Part shown: positions 35,700 to 44,194 of the stretch, in pieces
How positions within the stretch are numbered: the first letter of the stretch is position 1
How the letters are laid out: the number at the start of each line of letters is the position of its first letter
NCBI RefSeq assembly: GCF_016881065.1
Contig: NZ_WXYN01000051.1
Span: 744,001 to 808,000 of the forward strand
Length of the DNA: 64,000 nucleotides
Direction: 5' to 3'
Source of the DNA: Planococcus soli
GTDB taxonomy: Bacteria; Bacillota; Bacilli; Bacillales_A; Planococcaceae
Position numbers and translations under genes: made by a program
Notes under the pieces: model-generated
Databases searched by the model: none
Told to the model about the DNA's origin: nothing
Seen by the model: only the letters and a program-made list of their open reading frames with translations

Positions 35700-36164
35700 T
35701 CACTCTAGGGGAATGTTGTAAATCAATTTAGCTCCTAATGCTTTTATTTCTATATGGGGAGAAGCGGTTTTTAGGCGAGTTATGTGTTCGATTGCTGCTT
35801 TTTGTGCATCTTCAAAATTTGGATGGCTTTCGGCTGTATTGATTGACTGGATTTCAAATGGAGTGGAGGGGGATTTTTTTATAAATAATAATATTATGTA
35901 ATCCAAAGAAATTCGCGTCTTCATAAAAACATCGGGTTCGATTAACAATTCGTTGTCCGGAAAGTAGCTGATTTTGTCTTCACAGAATATGGCAATTCTT
36001 TTGAGGATCCATAAGTACGGTTCTTTTGAGGTCATCCTGGTTTCTACTGTTTTTAGTACTGTATCCAGGTGTTGTTCAAACAAAGAAAAAGAATGCGGCT
36101 GGTTTGGCGTTACGACAAAGTAAATCCGGCTGTCTTGTTCGTCTAGCAGTTGAAATCCATTCAC
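35700..36164 (-). CDS. Hypothetical 154-aa protein
   Basis: Not recognised. Soluble alpha/beta-looking protein with no signal or membrane segment; it has a Cys in IAIFCEDK but no catalytic motif that I can identify. SD gggggga precedes the ATG by 11 bp. It stands alone between two terminators, so it is its own transcription unit. Confidence 0.65.
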   Translation of the reverse strand: MNGFQLLDEQDSRIYFVVTPNQPHSFSLFEQHLDTVLKTVETRMTSKEPYLWILKRIAIFCEDKISYFPDNELLIEPDVFMKTRISLDYIILLFIKKSPSTPFEIQSINTAESHPNFEDAQKAAIEHITRLKTASPHIEIKALGAKLIYNIPLE

Positions 36165-36320
36165 AGCAATTCCCCCCCAGTAAATCGAGTCATGTAACTG
36201 CTTTCATTATAATCCATAGAATGGCCAGGAACAAATGCTGTACTCCGCTTTACATGTAGAATAATACATAAGGAAATAGTAAATAAGTTCAAAACAAGCA
36301 ACAAGCATAGAAAAAACAGA

Positions 36321-36356
36321 AAAAGGGAAAACCCTTACAATAAGGATTTTCCCTTT
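36321..36356. terminator. Intrinsic terminator between ykoC and the hypothetical gene
   Basis: The stem aaagggaaaa-cctta/taagg-ttttcccttt has single-base bulges. On the minus strand it ends the ykoFEDC operon about 60 bp past the ykoC stop. Confidence 0.75.
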
Positions 36357-36414
36357 CAGACTTTTTGGCGCTCCTATATCAATCGGATCCATTTGTTTTT
36401 GCTTTTGCATATTT

Positions 36415-37158
36415 TTAGCTCAGCCAACTGCCGCCAATACAGCTGGTGAGGAGGAGGATAAGGAAAATGCCGGACATGAGCCAATCTGTGCGATCAATCT
36501 GAACCGGATGATAAAAAGCACTTCTCGGTTCACCTGTAAAGCCGCGTGCTTCCATAGCAAATGCCGATCGCTCGGCTTTTCGTACAGCTCCTGCAAGCAT
36601 TGGAATCAGGACTCGGCGCATGGATAACAGCCGTTGCCAGCTGTATTTCTTTGTTTCTGCACCGCGCAGCCTTTGAGCCTGCTGAATTTGAGTAAATTCG
36701 TCCTTCATGACCGGCAGGAACTGATAGCCCACCATCACACCGTATGACAGCTTTGGTGACAGCTTCATTTGCTGCATAAGGCTCATGATAAATTTCACTG
36801 GATCAGTGGTGAAAGCGAATAGCAGAGACAGTGTAGAGAACGCCATTACACGGAATGCCAATGACAAGGCGCGTGCCCATTGTTCTTCGGTTACATCGAT
36901 TCCCGCAAATGACCAGATGATCGTTCCTCCAGTTTCTGCCCCAAAGACGACAGTGGTCCATAAATAACCGAATGCGCCGATCGAAAACGGCAGCATGAAC
37001 AGCAGCCACAACTTCCAATTTATATGGCTCATCGTCAGCTGCAGCAGGATGATGCCGAGCCAGAACAAAAGCGGCGTCCACGGATTGAAGAAAAACGCAA
37101 TGACCAGCATCGATAGGGTGACCAGGATGAACTTGACGGATGGATTCATGTCATGCAA
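36415..37158 (-). CDS. ykoC: ECF transporter T component (YkoC)
   Basis: 247-aa membrane scaffold (EcfT/CbiQ fold) of an energy-coupling-factor transporter, with about six helices. The coupling motifs AQRLRGAETKK and AFAMEARGFTG (two A-R-G type signatures contacting the ATPase) are clear. It is the last gene of a four-gene operon behind a TPP riboswitch and overlaps ykoD by 8 bp. With YkoD and YkoE it should import a thiamine precursor (hydroxymethylpyrimidine). Confidence 0.9.
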   Translation of the reverse strand: MHDMNPSVKFILVTLSMLVIAFFFNPWTPLLFWLGIILLQLTMSHINWKLWLLFMLPFSIGAFGYLWTTVVFGAETGGTIIWSFAGIDVTEEQWARALSLAFRVMAFSTLSLLFAFTTDPVKFIMSLMQQMKLSPKLSYGVMVGYQFLPVMKDEFTQIQQAQRLRGAETKKYSWQRLLSMRRVLIPMLAGAVRKAERSAFAMEARGFTGEPRSAFYHPVQIDRTDWLMSGIFLILLLTSCIGGSWLS

Positions 37159-38581
37159 AAGATTTCGCAGGACGGACCACTCCTTTTGGGGCCAGCAAAT
37201 GATGTGATGCTAACAGTTTTTCATTCGACCAAACTTCGTTTGCAGGAAACTTGCCGGTCATATGCCCGTCTTTGATCAGTATCACTGAGTCGGCCAAACC
37301 TGCTGCAAATTCCATATCATGCGTAACGATCAGAAAACTCGTGCCTTCTCTGGAACGCTGGTCAATCAAGTTAAAAAGCTCCAGCAGTGCATCGTCATCT
37401 TGTCCGGATGTCGGCTCATCCATCAATAAGACGGGTTTTTTATCAGCGAGCATTGCCGCAATTGCCACACGCCTTTTTTGACCGTGGCTGATCGCAAAGG
37501 GATGTGCTTCTCGGACTTCTTCAAGGCGGAGACTGGCCATCAGTCCATTCAGTTCAGACTGGCTTGAGGCCCCTGAAAACGCCACTTCCTGTTGGACGCT
37601 TTGCGTCAAGAACAGGTATTCCGGTGACTGGGGTACATAGCCAATTCCGTCTGCTCTGATTGTGCCAGTCTTCGGTTTATAAATGCCGCATAACGCCTTT
37701 ACAAGCGTCGACTTGCCGCTGCCGTTCGGACCGGCGATAGCCACCACTTCGCCTTGGCTGACGGAAAACTCCAGCGGATCGAGCAATTGCTTGTCTTTCA
37801 TGGTGACCGAAAGCCCTTGGGTAAGCAATAACGTGATCGGTTGAGCGGCAGATTGGCGTTCTGGGAATAAAATCGGCTGGCGCGGTATAAATGTTTGATC
37901 AGCCACGATCCGGCCGTCATAGCCTAATTGAATTTCACGTTCGAAAAAAGATCCCCAGCAGTCCAGCCGGTGTTCGACCGTGACGATAGTCAGATTTGAT
38001 GCTTGCTGCAGATCCTCCAGCCAGTGGACAAATTGCAATGCCGTATATGGGTCCAGGTGAGACAAGGGTTCGTCGAGCAACAATACCTCCGGCTCCATAA
38101 TCAGCGCACACGCGGTCGCCACGCGCTGTTTCATTCCTCCGGACAAGGATTGAATGACCGTATTTCGCAAGTGTGCAAGTCCAGTCTCTTCCAAAACCGC
38201 TGTGATGCGCGGCTCCATCTGTGCAAACGGCGTCTGCAGATTTTCCAGTGTAAATGCCAGCTCTTCTTCAACAGTGGGCATGCAAAACTGCGAATCGGGA
38301 TCCTGAAAGACAGTGGCGATGCGATGATTGATTTCACCGGGAGCATAGTCTTCGGCCGTTTTCCCGAACAGTATAATTTTTCCATCTACAAGACCGTCGC
38401 AATTATCGGGATATAAACGGTTCAGCAAATACAGAAAGGTGCTTTTACCGCAGCCGCTCGGACCAGTCAGGACCAGCCGTTCGCCCCGGTGGACCGAAAA
38501 GGAAATGTTGGTTAAGGTTTTATCTTCGTCTTCCGGAAAGCGAAACGACAGTCCATCTAAAGAGAAAATCTCTTCAAGCAT
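37151..38581 (-). CDS. ykoD: ECF transporter duplicated ATPase (YkoD)
   Basis: 476 aa carrying two full ABC ATPase domains in one chain, the YkoD form that replaces separate EcfA1/A2. P-loops are GPSGCGKST (domain 1) and GPNGSGKST (domain 2); the first-domain signature is QSLSGGMKQR and Walker B ends are VLLLDEP. The second-domain signature is weaker (FAISHGQKRR), as often seen in one half. It overlaps ykoE and ykoC by 8 bp each, giving strict stoichiometric coupling. Confidence 0.92.
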   Translation of the reverse strand: MLEEIFSLDGLSFRFPEDEDKTLTNISFSVHRGERLVLTGPSGCGKSTFLYLLNRLYPDNCDGLVDGKIILFGKTAEDYAPGEINHRIATVFQDPDSQFCMPTVEEELAFTLENLQTPFAQMEPRITAVLEETGLAHLRNTVIQSLSGGMKQRVATACALIMEPEVLLLDEPLSHLDPYTALQFVHWLEDLQQASNLTIVTVEHRLDCWGSFFEREIQLGYDGRIVADQTFIPRQPILFPERQSAAQPITLLLTQGLSVTMKDKQLLDPLEFSVSQGEVVAIAGPNGSGKSTLVKALCGIYKPKTGTIRADGIGYVPQSPEYLFLTQSVQQEVAFSGASSQSELNGLMASLRLEEVREAHPFAISHGQKRRVAIAAMLADKKPVLLMDEPTSGQDDDALLELFNLIDQRSREGTSFLIVTHDMEFAAGLADSVILIKDGHMTGKFPANEVWSNEKLLASHHLLAPKGVVRPAKSFA

Positions 38582-39155
38582 TCACATCACCTTTTTTCGC
38601 ATGTGCAATCGCATAGCCCCGGAGTGAACCAGTCGCAAGCAAAGCGTCGCCTATATACTTGCCGCCGATGCCTGCGATAATTGCTCCGCTAAGAACGCGT
38701 ATCGTAAACATTAAAGCCACAAAAGAAGGATCGAGTGCTGCATATCCGGAAACGAAATAGCCATAAACGAAGCTGAAAACAGCCGATCCGATGCCGGCAA
38801 GCATTAACACGAGTATGTTGAAATGCTTGTAACCGGTTAATGCGAATACTGCTTCTGCACCCAGCCCTTGAATGACGCCAGACAAGATCAGGCGGGGACC
38901 AACAGCATTGCCGATCAGCACTTCGATTGTCGCCGCCATCGTTTCGGATAGGAAGGCCGCACCAGGCTTGCGGATGATGTACATGCAGATAATCGAGACG
39001 ATAAACCAAATGCCGAACATCCATTCATAGGCGAGCGGCCCGATAACCGCTGCCCAAATGTTTGCGGCGTGGACAAACAGCAAATAGACGATGCCAAATA
39101 CGACCGCAAAGAGGGACATCAAGACCACTTCTTTTAATTTCCACGACTTCAGCAC
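38574..39155 (-). CDS. ykoE: ECF substrate-binding S component (YkoE)
   Basis: 193-aa membrane S component with about six helices, matching YkoE of the thiamine/HMP system (WKLKEVVLMSLFAVVFGIVY, then EWMFGIWF-like and LSGVIQGLGAEAVFALTGYK). The GTG at 39155 is preferred, having GGAGG 8 bp upstream, over the GTG at 39164, which would overlap that SD. It follows the ykoF stop by 1 bp. Confidence 0.88.
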   Translation of the reverse strand: MLKSWKLKEVVLMSLFAVVFGIVYLLFVHAANIWAAVIGPLAYEWMFGIWFIVSIICMYIIRKPGAAFLSETMAATIEVLIGNAVGPRLILSGVIQGLGAEAVFALTGYKHFNILVLMLAGIGSAVFSFVYGYFVSGYAALDPSFVALMFTIRVLSGAIIAGIGGKYIGDALLATGSLRGYAIAHAKKGDVNA

Positions 39156-39156
39156 G

Positions 39157-39747
39157 TTAGGCACCTCCGTGAGAAGGGCTGTTAATGCTCATCGATACGG
39201 TCATCACCAAATGGCGGTGTTCATCAGAACGTGCATGGGTAAACGCTTCTTCATAAAAGTTGAAAACTTCGTGAATGTCGCCGTGGATGCCGCTGGCGTA
39301 ATGCATCGAGTCGTTGAAAACTCCTCTTTGTTTGGCGCGCTCCACTTCCCGGTATATGACTGCCATATAATCCGGATTGTTCATCGGGTAAAGGGCAAAC
39401 TGGGAAGAGACGTATTGCTTGGTGCTATCGGTGTTCAACAGCACATCGTCTTTTTCAAGGTAGACGTCCCCTGATGAATCGCCGGGGCAGCCGATTGAAA
39501 AGGTGCCAGAAAGCGCCACATGCTCTCCGGTCTTTGCAGCATGCAAAGCCAGTGCCTTTGCGACGTTAAAGACGTGATTCTGTTTGCCGCGTATCACGGT
39601 TGAGACATCATCGGTATGCATCCAGACGTTCGATGTGTCTGTTTCTTTCAGTGCTCCTTTTATTACTTTAATAAAGTCTTTGGTCATCGGATGGAGCGAA
39701 AATCGAAATCCGACGATTGGGCTTGTTCCACAGTGCAATGGTTCCAT
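39157..39747 (-). CDS. ykoF: YkoF-like thiamin/HMP-binding protein
   Basis: 196-aa soluble protein with two tandem repeats of the thiamin/HMP-binding fold (HCGTSPIVGFRFSLHPM in the first half, the related SIGCPGDSSGDVYL to SSQFALYPM in the second). YkoF binds thiamin-pathway intermediates in the cytoplasm; its exact role in transport or salvage is not settled. The start is MEPLHC, with gggagga 9 bp upstream. It is first in the operon, directly after the riboswitch terminator. Confidence 0.9.
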   Translation of the reverse strand: MEPLHCGTSPIVGFRFSLHPMTKDFIKVIKGALKETDTSNVWMHTDDVSTVIRGKQNHVFNVAKALALHAAKTGEHVALSGTFSIGCPGDSSGDVYLEKDDVLLNTDSTKQYVSSQFALYPMNNPDYMAVIYREVERAKQRGVFNDSMHYASGIHGDIHEVFNFYEEAFTHARSDEHRHLVMTVSMSINSPSHGGA

Positions 39748-39773
39748 AACTACATTCCTCCCAAAAATTTGCA

Positions 39774-39804
39774 CAAAAAAGACCGCATCCGCGAAGATGC
39801 AGCC
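39774..39804 (-). terminator. Riboswitch-controlled terminator ahead of ykoF
   Basis: On the minus strand ctgcatc/gatgcgg (one G-U) with a short loop is followed by ggucuuuuuu. It lies between the TPP aptamer and the ykoF SD, the standard off-switch when TPP is bound. Confidence 0.85.
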
Positions 39805-39849
39805 ATAATCTACAAATAATCATAAAAGGAATTATTTCAGAAATGCGCC

Positions 39850-39938
39850 GCACTTCCTCACGCAGGTATTATCCTGATCGAGTTATGAGGGATCGAAGCT
39901 TGCGCTTGCATCTCAGCCATAATGGGCACCCCTAGTGC
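39850..39938 (-). promoter_or_regulatory. TPP riboswitch (thi-box) controlling ykoFEDC
   Basis: Read on the minus strand the aptamer has all the conserved pieces: P1 gcact/agtgc, GGGGTGC, GGCTGAGA, then CCC...AAC-type linker, GATCAGG-AT-ATACCTGCG and a closing GG. The order and spacing are canonical. TPP binding would favour the downstream terminator and switch off import of thiamine precursors. Confidence 0.96.
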
Positions 39939-40160
39939 AGAAAACGGTATGCGGTTTTTGTGTTCGGGTTGTTCCCGATGGATTTAGTGTAGAGGAAGAA
40001 GTTGGAGATGTAAAGAGGAGTTTGGAAAAGGTATAGGTGGCAGTTTGAGGTGGTGGTCTGAAATCGCTCTGTTCACGTCTTTAAATATTTCCAATATTTT
40101 CTTTTTATGTTTACGAATCTTCGCTATACTTAAAGCACCATGACAAGAGGAGGCAGTTTG

Positions 40161-40871
40161 ATGAACACTATTTCCCTTAAGAAAAAAACGGCTAGTATCG
40201 TTTTAGAGAAAAAGAAATTAACAGGTGTCGCAGCAAAGGTCGGCATTGTGCTGGATATTTCAGGATCGATGCGCAAACTTTATCGCGAAGGCGTGGTGCA
40301 GGAAGTTGTAGAACGGGTTTTGGCCGTGGCCAGCCAGTTTGACGATGACGGCGCACTGGATGTATGGGTGTATGACAATGAATTTTCCCGTTTGCCGGCA
40401 GCTACGGAAGCAACGTTTATGGGCTATGTGGAAAAGAACATTTTAGCCAATGACAGCATCCACAAGTTTGGCCGCAACGATGAACCAAAAGTGATGGAAG
40501 ACGTCATCAAAAAATACACGAAAGAAGAACCGAGTGATGATCCGGTCTTTTTGGTATTCATCAATGACGGCGGCTGCAAGTCCGGCATCAAGAAGTTCAT
40601 TGTGGAATCTTCTGATAAGCCGATTTTCTGGCAATTTATCGGCATCGGCGACTCGAACTTTGATGTGCTGAAAAAACTGGATACCATGGAAGGCCGTCTC
40701 GTGGATAATGCCAACTTTTTCCATGTTCCAGATATCGATCAAGTGACGGATGAAGAGCTGTACAATCAAATGCTGGATGAATTTCCGATGTGGCTGGAAG
40801 AAGCAAAAGAAAAAGGGATTTTTCGCAAAAAACGCAAATCACCTTTGGATTTTATTTTTGGGAACAGGTAA
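40161..40871 (+). CDS. VWA-domain protein, TerF/TerY-like
   Basis: 236-aa soluble protein that is almost entirely a von Willebrand A domain with MIDAS motif DISGSM and later VFINDGG. It resembles the VWA proteins of tellurium-resistance clusters. No terB/C/D/E genes are adjacent, although telA lies 15 kb away. SD gaggaggcag is excellent. The ligand is unknown. Confidence 0.85.
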   Translation: MNTISLKKKTASIVLEKKKLTGVAAKVGIVLDISGSMRKLYREGVVQEVVERVLAVASQFDDDGALDVWVYDNEFSRLPAATEATFMGYVEKNILANDSIHKFGRNDEPKVMEDVIKKYTKEEPSDDPVFLVFINDGGCKSGIKKFIVESSDKPIFWQFIGIGDSNFDVLKKLDTMEGRLVDNANFFHVPDIDQVTDEELYNQMLDEFPMWLEEAKEKGIFRKKRKSPLDFIFGNR

Positions 40872-40898
40872 CAGCAGTTGCAGAAGGATAAAAAACAA

Positions 40899-40926
40899 AA
40901 CCCCGATGGATTCCATCGGGGCTTTG
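40899..40926. terminator. Terminator between the VWA gene and pbuE
   Basis: The 9-bp stem ccccgatgg/ccatcgggg has a 3-base loop, is preceded by A residues and followed by cttt. It serves convergent genes. Confidence 0.8.
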
Positions 40927-40937
40927 CGGCAACTGGG

Positions 40938-42152
40938 TTAATTTGGTTCGTAACCGTTTTTGAATTTCTGGCTGCCCATCTGTTCTGCTTTTTGCTCTTT
41001 TACCGAACGCGTAATGGAAAATACCGCACAGCCAAGAGCAACCAATACGATACCAGCACCTACCCATGCTGTGCTTGAGACCGAACCGGTTTGCGTCAAG
41101 GTGATGCCGCCGATTGCAGAACCAAGTGCGATCCCAATCTGCAGGGCGGAGTTATTAAAGCTTTGCTGGATGTCAGATGTTGCTGGATCGGTTTCAATCA
41201 GGTAGCTTTGCTGAGGGGGAGCCAGGCTCCAGCTAAGTGCTGCCCAGATGACCATAACGGGCAGGAAAACAAAGAGTGAAAATGTCGTCAGCGGGAGCAG
41301 GAACAAGACAATTGCAAATGCAGAAATGACAATGATGATGCTTTTTTTCGAGCCAATCGAATCGGACATCGTGCCGCCAATTGCGCCTCCGCTGACTGCC
41401 GCAATCCCGAACAGCAAGTAGCAGACGCTGACCCAGAACGAGCTCAGCTGCAGGTTGGTTTCCAAGAACGGTGTGAAATATGCGTAGACCGTATAATGGC
41501 CGGCAAGCATGAACATCGTCGCGAGATGGGCTGTTCCGATTTTGGCACTCGCCACCGCTTTCAGCTGCTGCTTAAGCGGAACTGCTGTGCCTCCAGGAAT
41601 CGGCTGGATGTAAAGGGCAATAAGTGCCATTGAACCGATGGACAACGCCGCGATGCCAAGGAAAATTAGGCGCCACGCGAATGCATCCGAAAGGAGAATG
41701 CCAAGCGGAACGCCGAGGACGAGCGATGAACTGATTCCCATAAAGATAAGGCCGATCGCTTTTGCGCGGTATGGTGGTTCGACAATTTTGGCAGCAATGG
41801 TCAAAGACAAAACGACGATGAGTGCAGTACTGGCTGCCGTAATGACACGGGCAATCATCATCCATGTAAAGTCAGGGCTGAAGAAAGTCATAATGTTTCC
41901 AAGGAAGAAGATGGCCAGGGAAATCAAATATACTTTCTTCCGTTCAAATCTGCTGGTTGCCACCAGCAAGACAGGTCCTGCAATGGCATAGATTAACGCA
42001 AATAAGGTAATCAGCTGTCCAGCTGAACTTAGCGAGACGCCAAATTCCTCTGCGATTGTCGGCAGGATGCCGCCGACGATGAGTTCCACGAGTCCGACTG
42101 CGACTGTGGACAAGGCAAGAATGTAAACTTTCAGATTCATGGGTTCATTCAC
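40938..42152 (-). CDS. pbuE: Purine efflux pump PbuE (MFS)
   Basis: 404-aa twelve-helix DHA1-type major facilitator. The N-terminal stretch [23 protein letters not shown] and the later ESYLIE-like [10 protein letters not shown] closely follow B. subtilis PbuE, which exports adenine, hypoxanthine and related bases. The assignment is supported independently by the adenine riboswitch in its leader. SD agagag lies before the start. There is an alternative start four codons inside, at the second Met. Confidence 0.93.
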   Translation of the reverse strand: MNEPMNLKVYILALSTVAVGLVELIVGGILPTIAEEFGVSLSSAGQLITLFALIYAIAGPVLLVATSRFERKKVYLISLAIFFLGNIMTFFSPDFTWMMIARVITAASTALIVVLSLTIAAKIVEPPYRAKAIGLIFMGISSSLVLGVPLGILLSDAFAWRLIFLGIAALSIGSMALIALYIQPIPGGTAVPLKQQLKAVASAKIGTAHLATMFMLAGHYTVYAYFTPFLETNLQLSSFWVSVCYLLFGIAAVSGGAIGGTMSDSIGSKKSIIIVISAFAIVLFLLPLTTFSLFVFLPVMVIWAALSWSLAPPQQSYLIETDPATSDIQQSFNNSALQIGIALGSAIGGITLTQTGSVSSTAWVGAGIVLVALGCAVFSITRSVKEQKAEQMGSQKFKNGYEPN

Positions 42153-42211
42153 TCTCTTTCAAAATAGGGTAATAAAAAAATGGCAAAAAGATCTCCGTCA
42201 GAAAACACAAA

Positions 42212-42262
42212 AAAATCCTGATTACAAAAAACGAACGGATCGTTTTTTGTAATCAGGATTTT
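42212..42262 (-). terminator. Leader terminator sharing sequence with the purine aptamer
   Basis: A perfect 22-bp stem (aaaatcctgattac... with ...gtaatcaggatttt) and a 7-base loop are followed on the minus strand by a U-run. Its 5' arm is the 3' half of aptamer helices P3 and P1, so aptamer and terminator are mutually exclusive. Confidence 0.93.
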
Positions 42263-42313
42263 GCGGTTCCTGGTAGAGACCCTTAAGCCATATTCTTAAG
42301 GTTATACAGACGC
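42226..42313 (-). promoter_or_regulatory. Adenine-type purine riboswitch of pbuE
   Basis: On the minus strand: TATAACC, P2 cttaag/cttaag around loop AATATGG, then GTCTCTACC (core), and P3 around ccgcaaaa, ending CCTGATTAC. The base at the specificity position (74 in standard numbering, in GATTAC) is U, which selects adenine rather than guanine. Because ligand binding protects helices that otherwise form the terminator, it should be an on-switch, as in B. subtilis pbuE. Confidence 0.94.
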
Positions 42314-42594
42314 TTATAAGTAGCTATTTACTTTAAGAATCTTACAATAAATAATATGTTTCTGCAAGTCCTATTGCGGACCGGTGCAAATTTCTTGGTA
42401 GATCGGTTCATTCCAAGCTTTATCTATATTTATTCGTTTTTACAGGAAGTTAAGATAAAAAAATAAAACGGCTTCAATAGATTTTTAGTAAAAACTGAAA
42501 TAAAAAAATAACAAAATACACAAAAATAGCCTCTTAAAATTAGGCACTATGTGCTATTATATGTAAGATATTCCAAATTGAGAGGGAGTTAATT

Positions 42595-43890
42595 GTGGAC
42601 ATTACTAAGATTCAATCGAGCAGAGAAACCATGTATTTTGTCATCAGCCTAGTTTTCAGCATTCTTATTTACGCAGCGGCTGTAGTATCCATCATCGGCA
42701 TTGCTATCGCCCTGACCATTTTTGTGATTTTGCTGTTTGCAAATGCTATCATGCTCGGATCAATCCGCGGCAACGGAGTCCGGATTCATGAACGGCAGTT
42801 CCCTGATGTCTATGAACGCGTCCAAACCCTGGCAAAACAGATGGAACTGAAAAAAGTCCCAGATGTCTTTGTCGTCCAATCGGAGGGGGCATTGAACGCT
42901 TTTGCTACCCGTTTCTTCGGGCGCGATATGGTCGTTTTGTATTCCGAAGTGTTTGAATTGGCCCGTGAGCAAGGGCAAGAGGAACTGGACTTTATCATTG
43001 CCCACGAACTGGCCCATGTAAAGCGGCGTCATGTGTGGAAAAATCTCTTGATCCTGCCAGCAGGATTCCTTCCCTTTCTTAGCGAAGCCTATAGCCGTTC
43101 ATGCGAATATACATGCGACCGCCATGCCGCTTTCACTATCCAAAACGCAGCTGCGGCGAAGCGTGCATTGACGCTTCTTGGAATCGGTAAGAAAACGTAT
43201 TTGGAAGTGAATGAAGACGCATACCGTGAACAAATTGCAACCGAAACAAATGCGGTCGTCTGGTTGAGTGAAGTGTTATCGACACATCCACGCTTGCCGA
43301 AACGGATACAAGCCATCGAGCAATTCGACAACAGCGATGCGAAATTCTATGAGCCCAACCATGGAAAAATTGCCCTTGGCGCAACGTTGATGGTAGGGAT
43401 TGTAGGGGCTGTGTACTTCCTGACCATTGCGCTTTTTGCAGGTGGTGCATTCGCCTTTTCGCAATTTTTGCCGGATTTAGATGAACCTTTGTACGAAGAA
43501 GATTATGGCTTTGGAGTAGAAGGGGAGACCTCGCTAATGTCCGCTGCCTCCATAGGTGATCTGGCTGCAACCGAAGAGTTGATTGCAAATGGCGAAGATG
43601 TACATGCTACAGATGCAGATGGATCAGATGCATTGATGTACGCTATTTACTCTGGAAACATTGCCGTTATTCAAGTGTTGCTCGATGCAGGAGCTGACGT
43701 TAATACGATGGATGACTATTCTACCGTATTGGCATCGGCTGTGATGATGGGCGAATATGAAATGGCATTGCTGCTGATAGAGAACGGAGCGGACCCTGCT
43801 TTGCCAGGTCCTGATGGTTACAATGCCATGGATCAAATCGAAGCTGAGAGTGAAGCGGAGTTTTTGGAGATGCTGAGAGCGGGCCAGTAA
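42595..43890 (+). CDS. M48 metallopeptidase fused to ankyrin repeats
   Basis: 431 aa in three parts. An M48 HtpX-like peptidase has two N-terminal membrane helices (about 14-34, 38-60), zinc motif HELAH (H137, H141) and third ligand E171 in CEYTCDRHA. A further membrane helix (about 262-285) is followed by an acidic linker, then a C-terminal domain (about 305-425) of ankyrin repeats (EELIANGEDVHATDADGSDALMYA-type units). GTG start after agaggga. The ankyrin part probably recruits or senses protein substrates; the side of the membrane it lies on depends on the topology of the last helix. Confidence 0.88.
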   Translation: MDITKIQSSRETMYFVISLVFSILIYAAAVVSIIGIAIALTIFVILLFANAIMLGSIRGNGVRIHERQFPDVYERVQTLAKQMELKKVPDVFVVQSEGALNAFATRFFGRDMVVLYSEVFELAREQGQEELDFIIAHELAHVKRRHVWKNLLILPAGFLPFLSEAYSRSCEYTCDRHAAFTIQNAAAAKRALTLLGIGKKTYLEVNEDAYREQIATETNAVVWLSEVLSTHPRLPKRIQAIEQFDNSDAKFYEPNHGKIALGATLMVGIVGAVYFLTIALFAGGAFAFSQFLPDLDEPLYEEDYGFGVEGETSLMSAASIGDLAATEELIANGEDVHATDADGSDALMYAIYSGNIAVIQVLLDAGADVNTMDDYSTVLASAVMMGEYEMALLLIENGADPALPGPDGYNAMDQIEAESEAEFLEMLRAGQ

Positions 43891-43922
43891 TATTCACTGA
43901 TATGCCAATGCATTCCTACAGC

Positions 43923-43964
43923 AAAAAACGCCTCAATGAAACTTGGTTTCATTGGGGCGTTTTA
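43923..43964. terminator. Intrinsic terminator after the M48-ankyrin gene
   Basis: A 17-bp stem aaaacgcctcaatgaaa with tttcattggggcgtttt (one G-U) closes on a 5-base loop, with A residues before and T residues after. Confidence 0.92.
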
Positions 43965-43968
43965 GCTT

Positions 43969-44076
43969 TTATTTCACTACAATGTATCCATTGTTGGTGC
44001 GCGACTCGATGCGGGCGTTGTCAGGTTCGTTATCGTTCTGAATTTCAATACGTCCGCCGAATTTTTGAAAAAACAT
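43969..44076 (-). CDS. 35-codon ORF or gene remnant between two terminators
   Basis: MFFQKFGGRIEIQ...IESRTNNGYIVVK, then stop. The end pattern (alternating polar/hydrophobic with NNGYIVV) resembles the last strands of beta-helix DUF4097-type proteins, suggesting the tail of a lost gene. Against full function: no SD precedes the ATG, and the frame is boxed between two strong terminators. A functional microprotein is possible but not favoured. Confidence 0.35.
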   Translation of the reverse strand: MFFQKFGGRIEIQNDNEPDNARIESRTNNGYIVVK

Positions 44077-44085
44077 TGTGTAGTT

Positions 44086-44133
44086 AAAAACCGCCGCCTT
44101 TGAAATTACGTAATTTCAAAGGCGGCGGTTTTT
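44086..44133. terminator. 38-bp perfect palindrome flanked by A5 and T5
   Basis: ccgccgcctttgaaatta and its complement meet with almost no loop (the centre is acgt), flanked by aaaaa and ttttt, so it can stop transcription both ways. It ends the FadR-type regulator transcript on the minus strand. Confidence 0.88.
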
Positions 44134-44194
44134 AGAATAAAGGACAAAGCAGAATGCTTTCCAAATAAGGCAGTCTATATTCACCATCCACACA

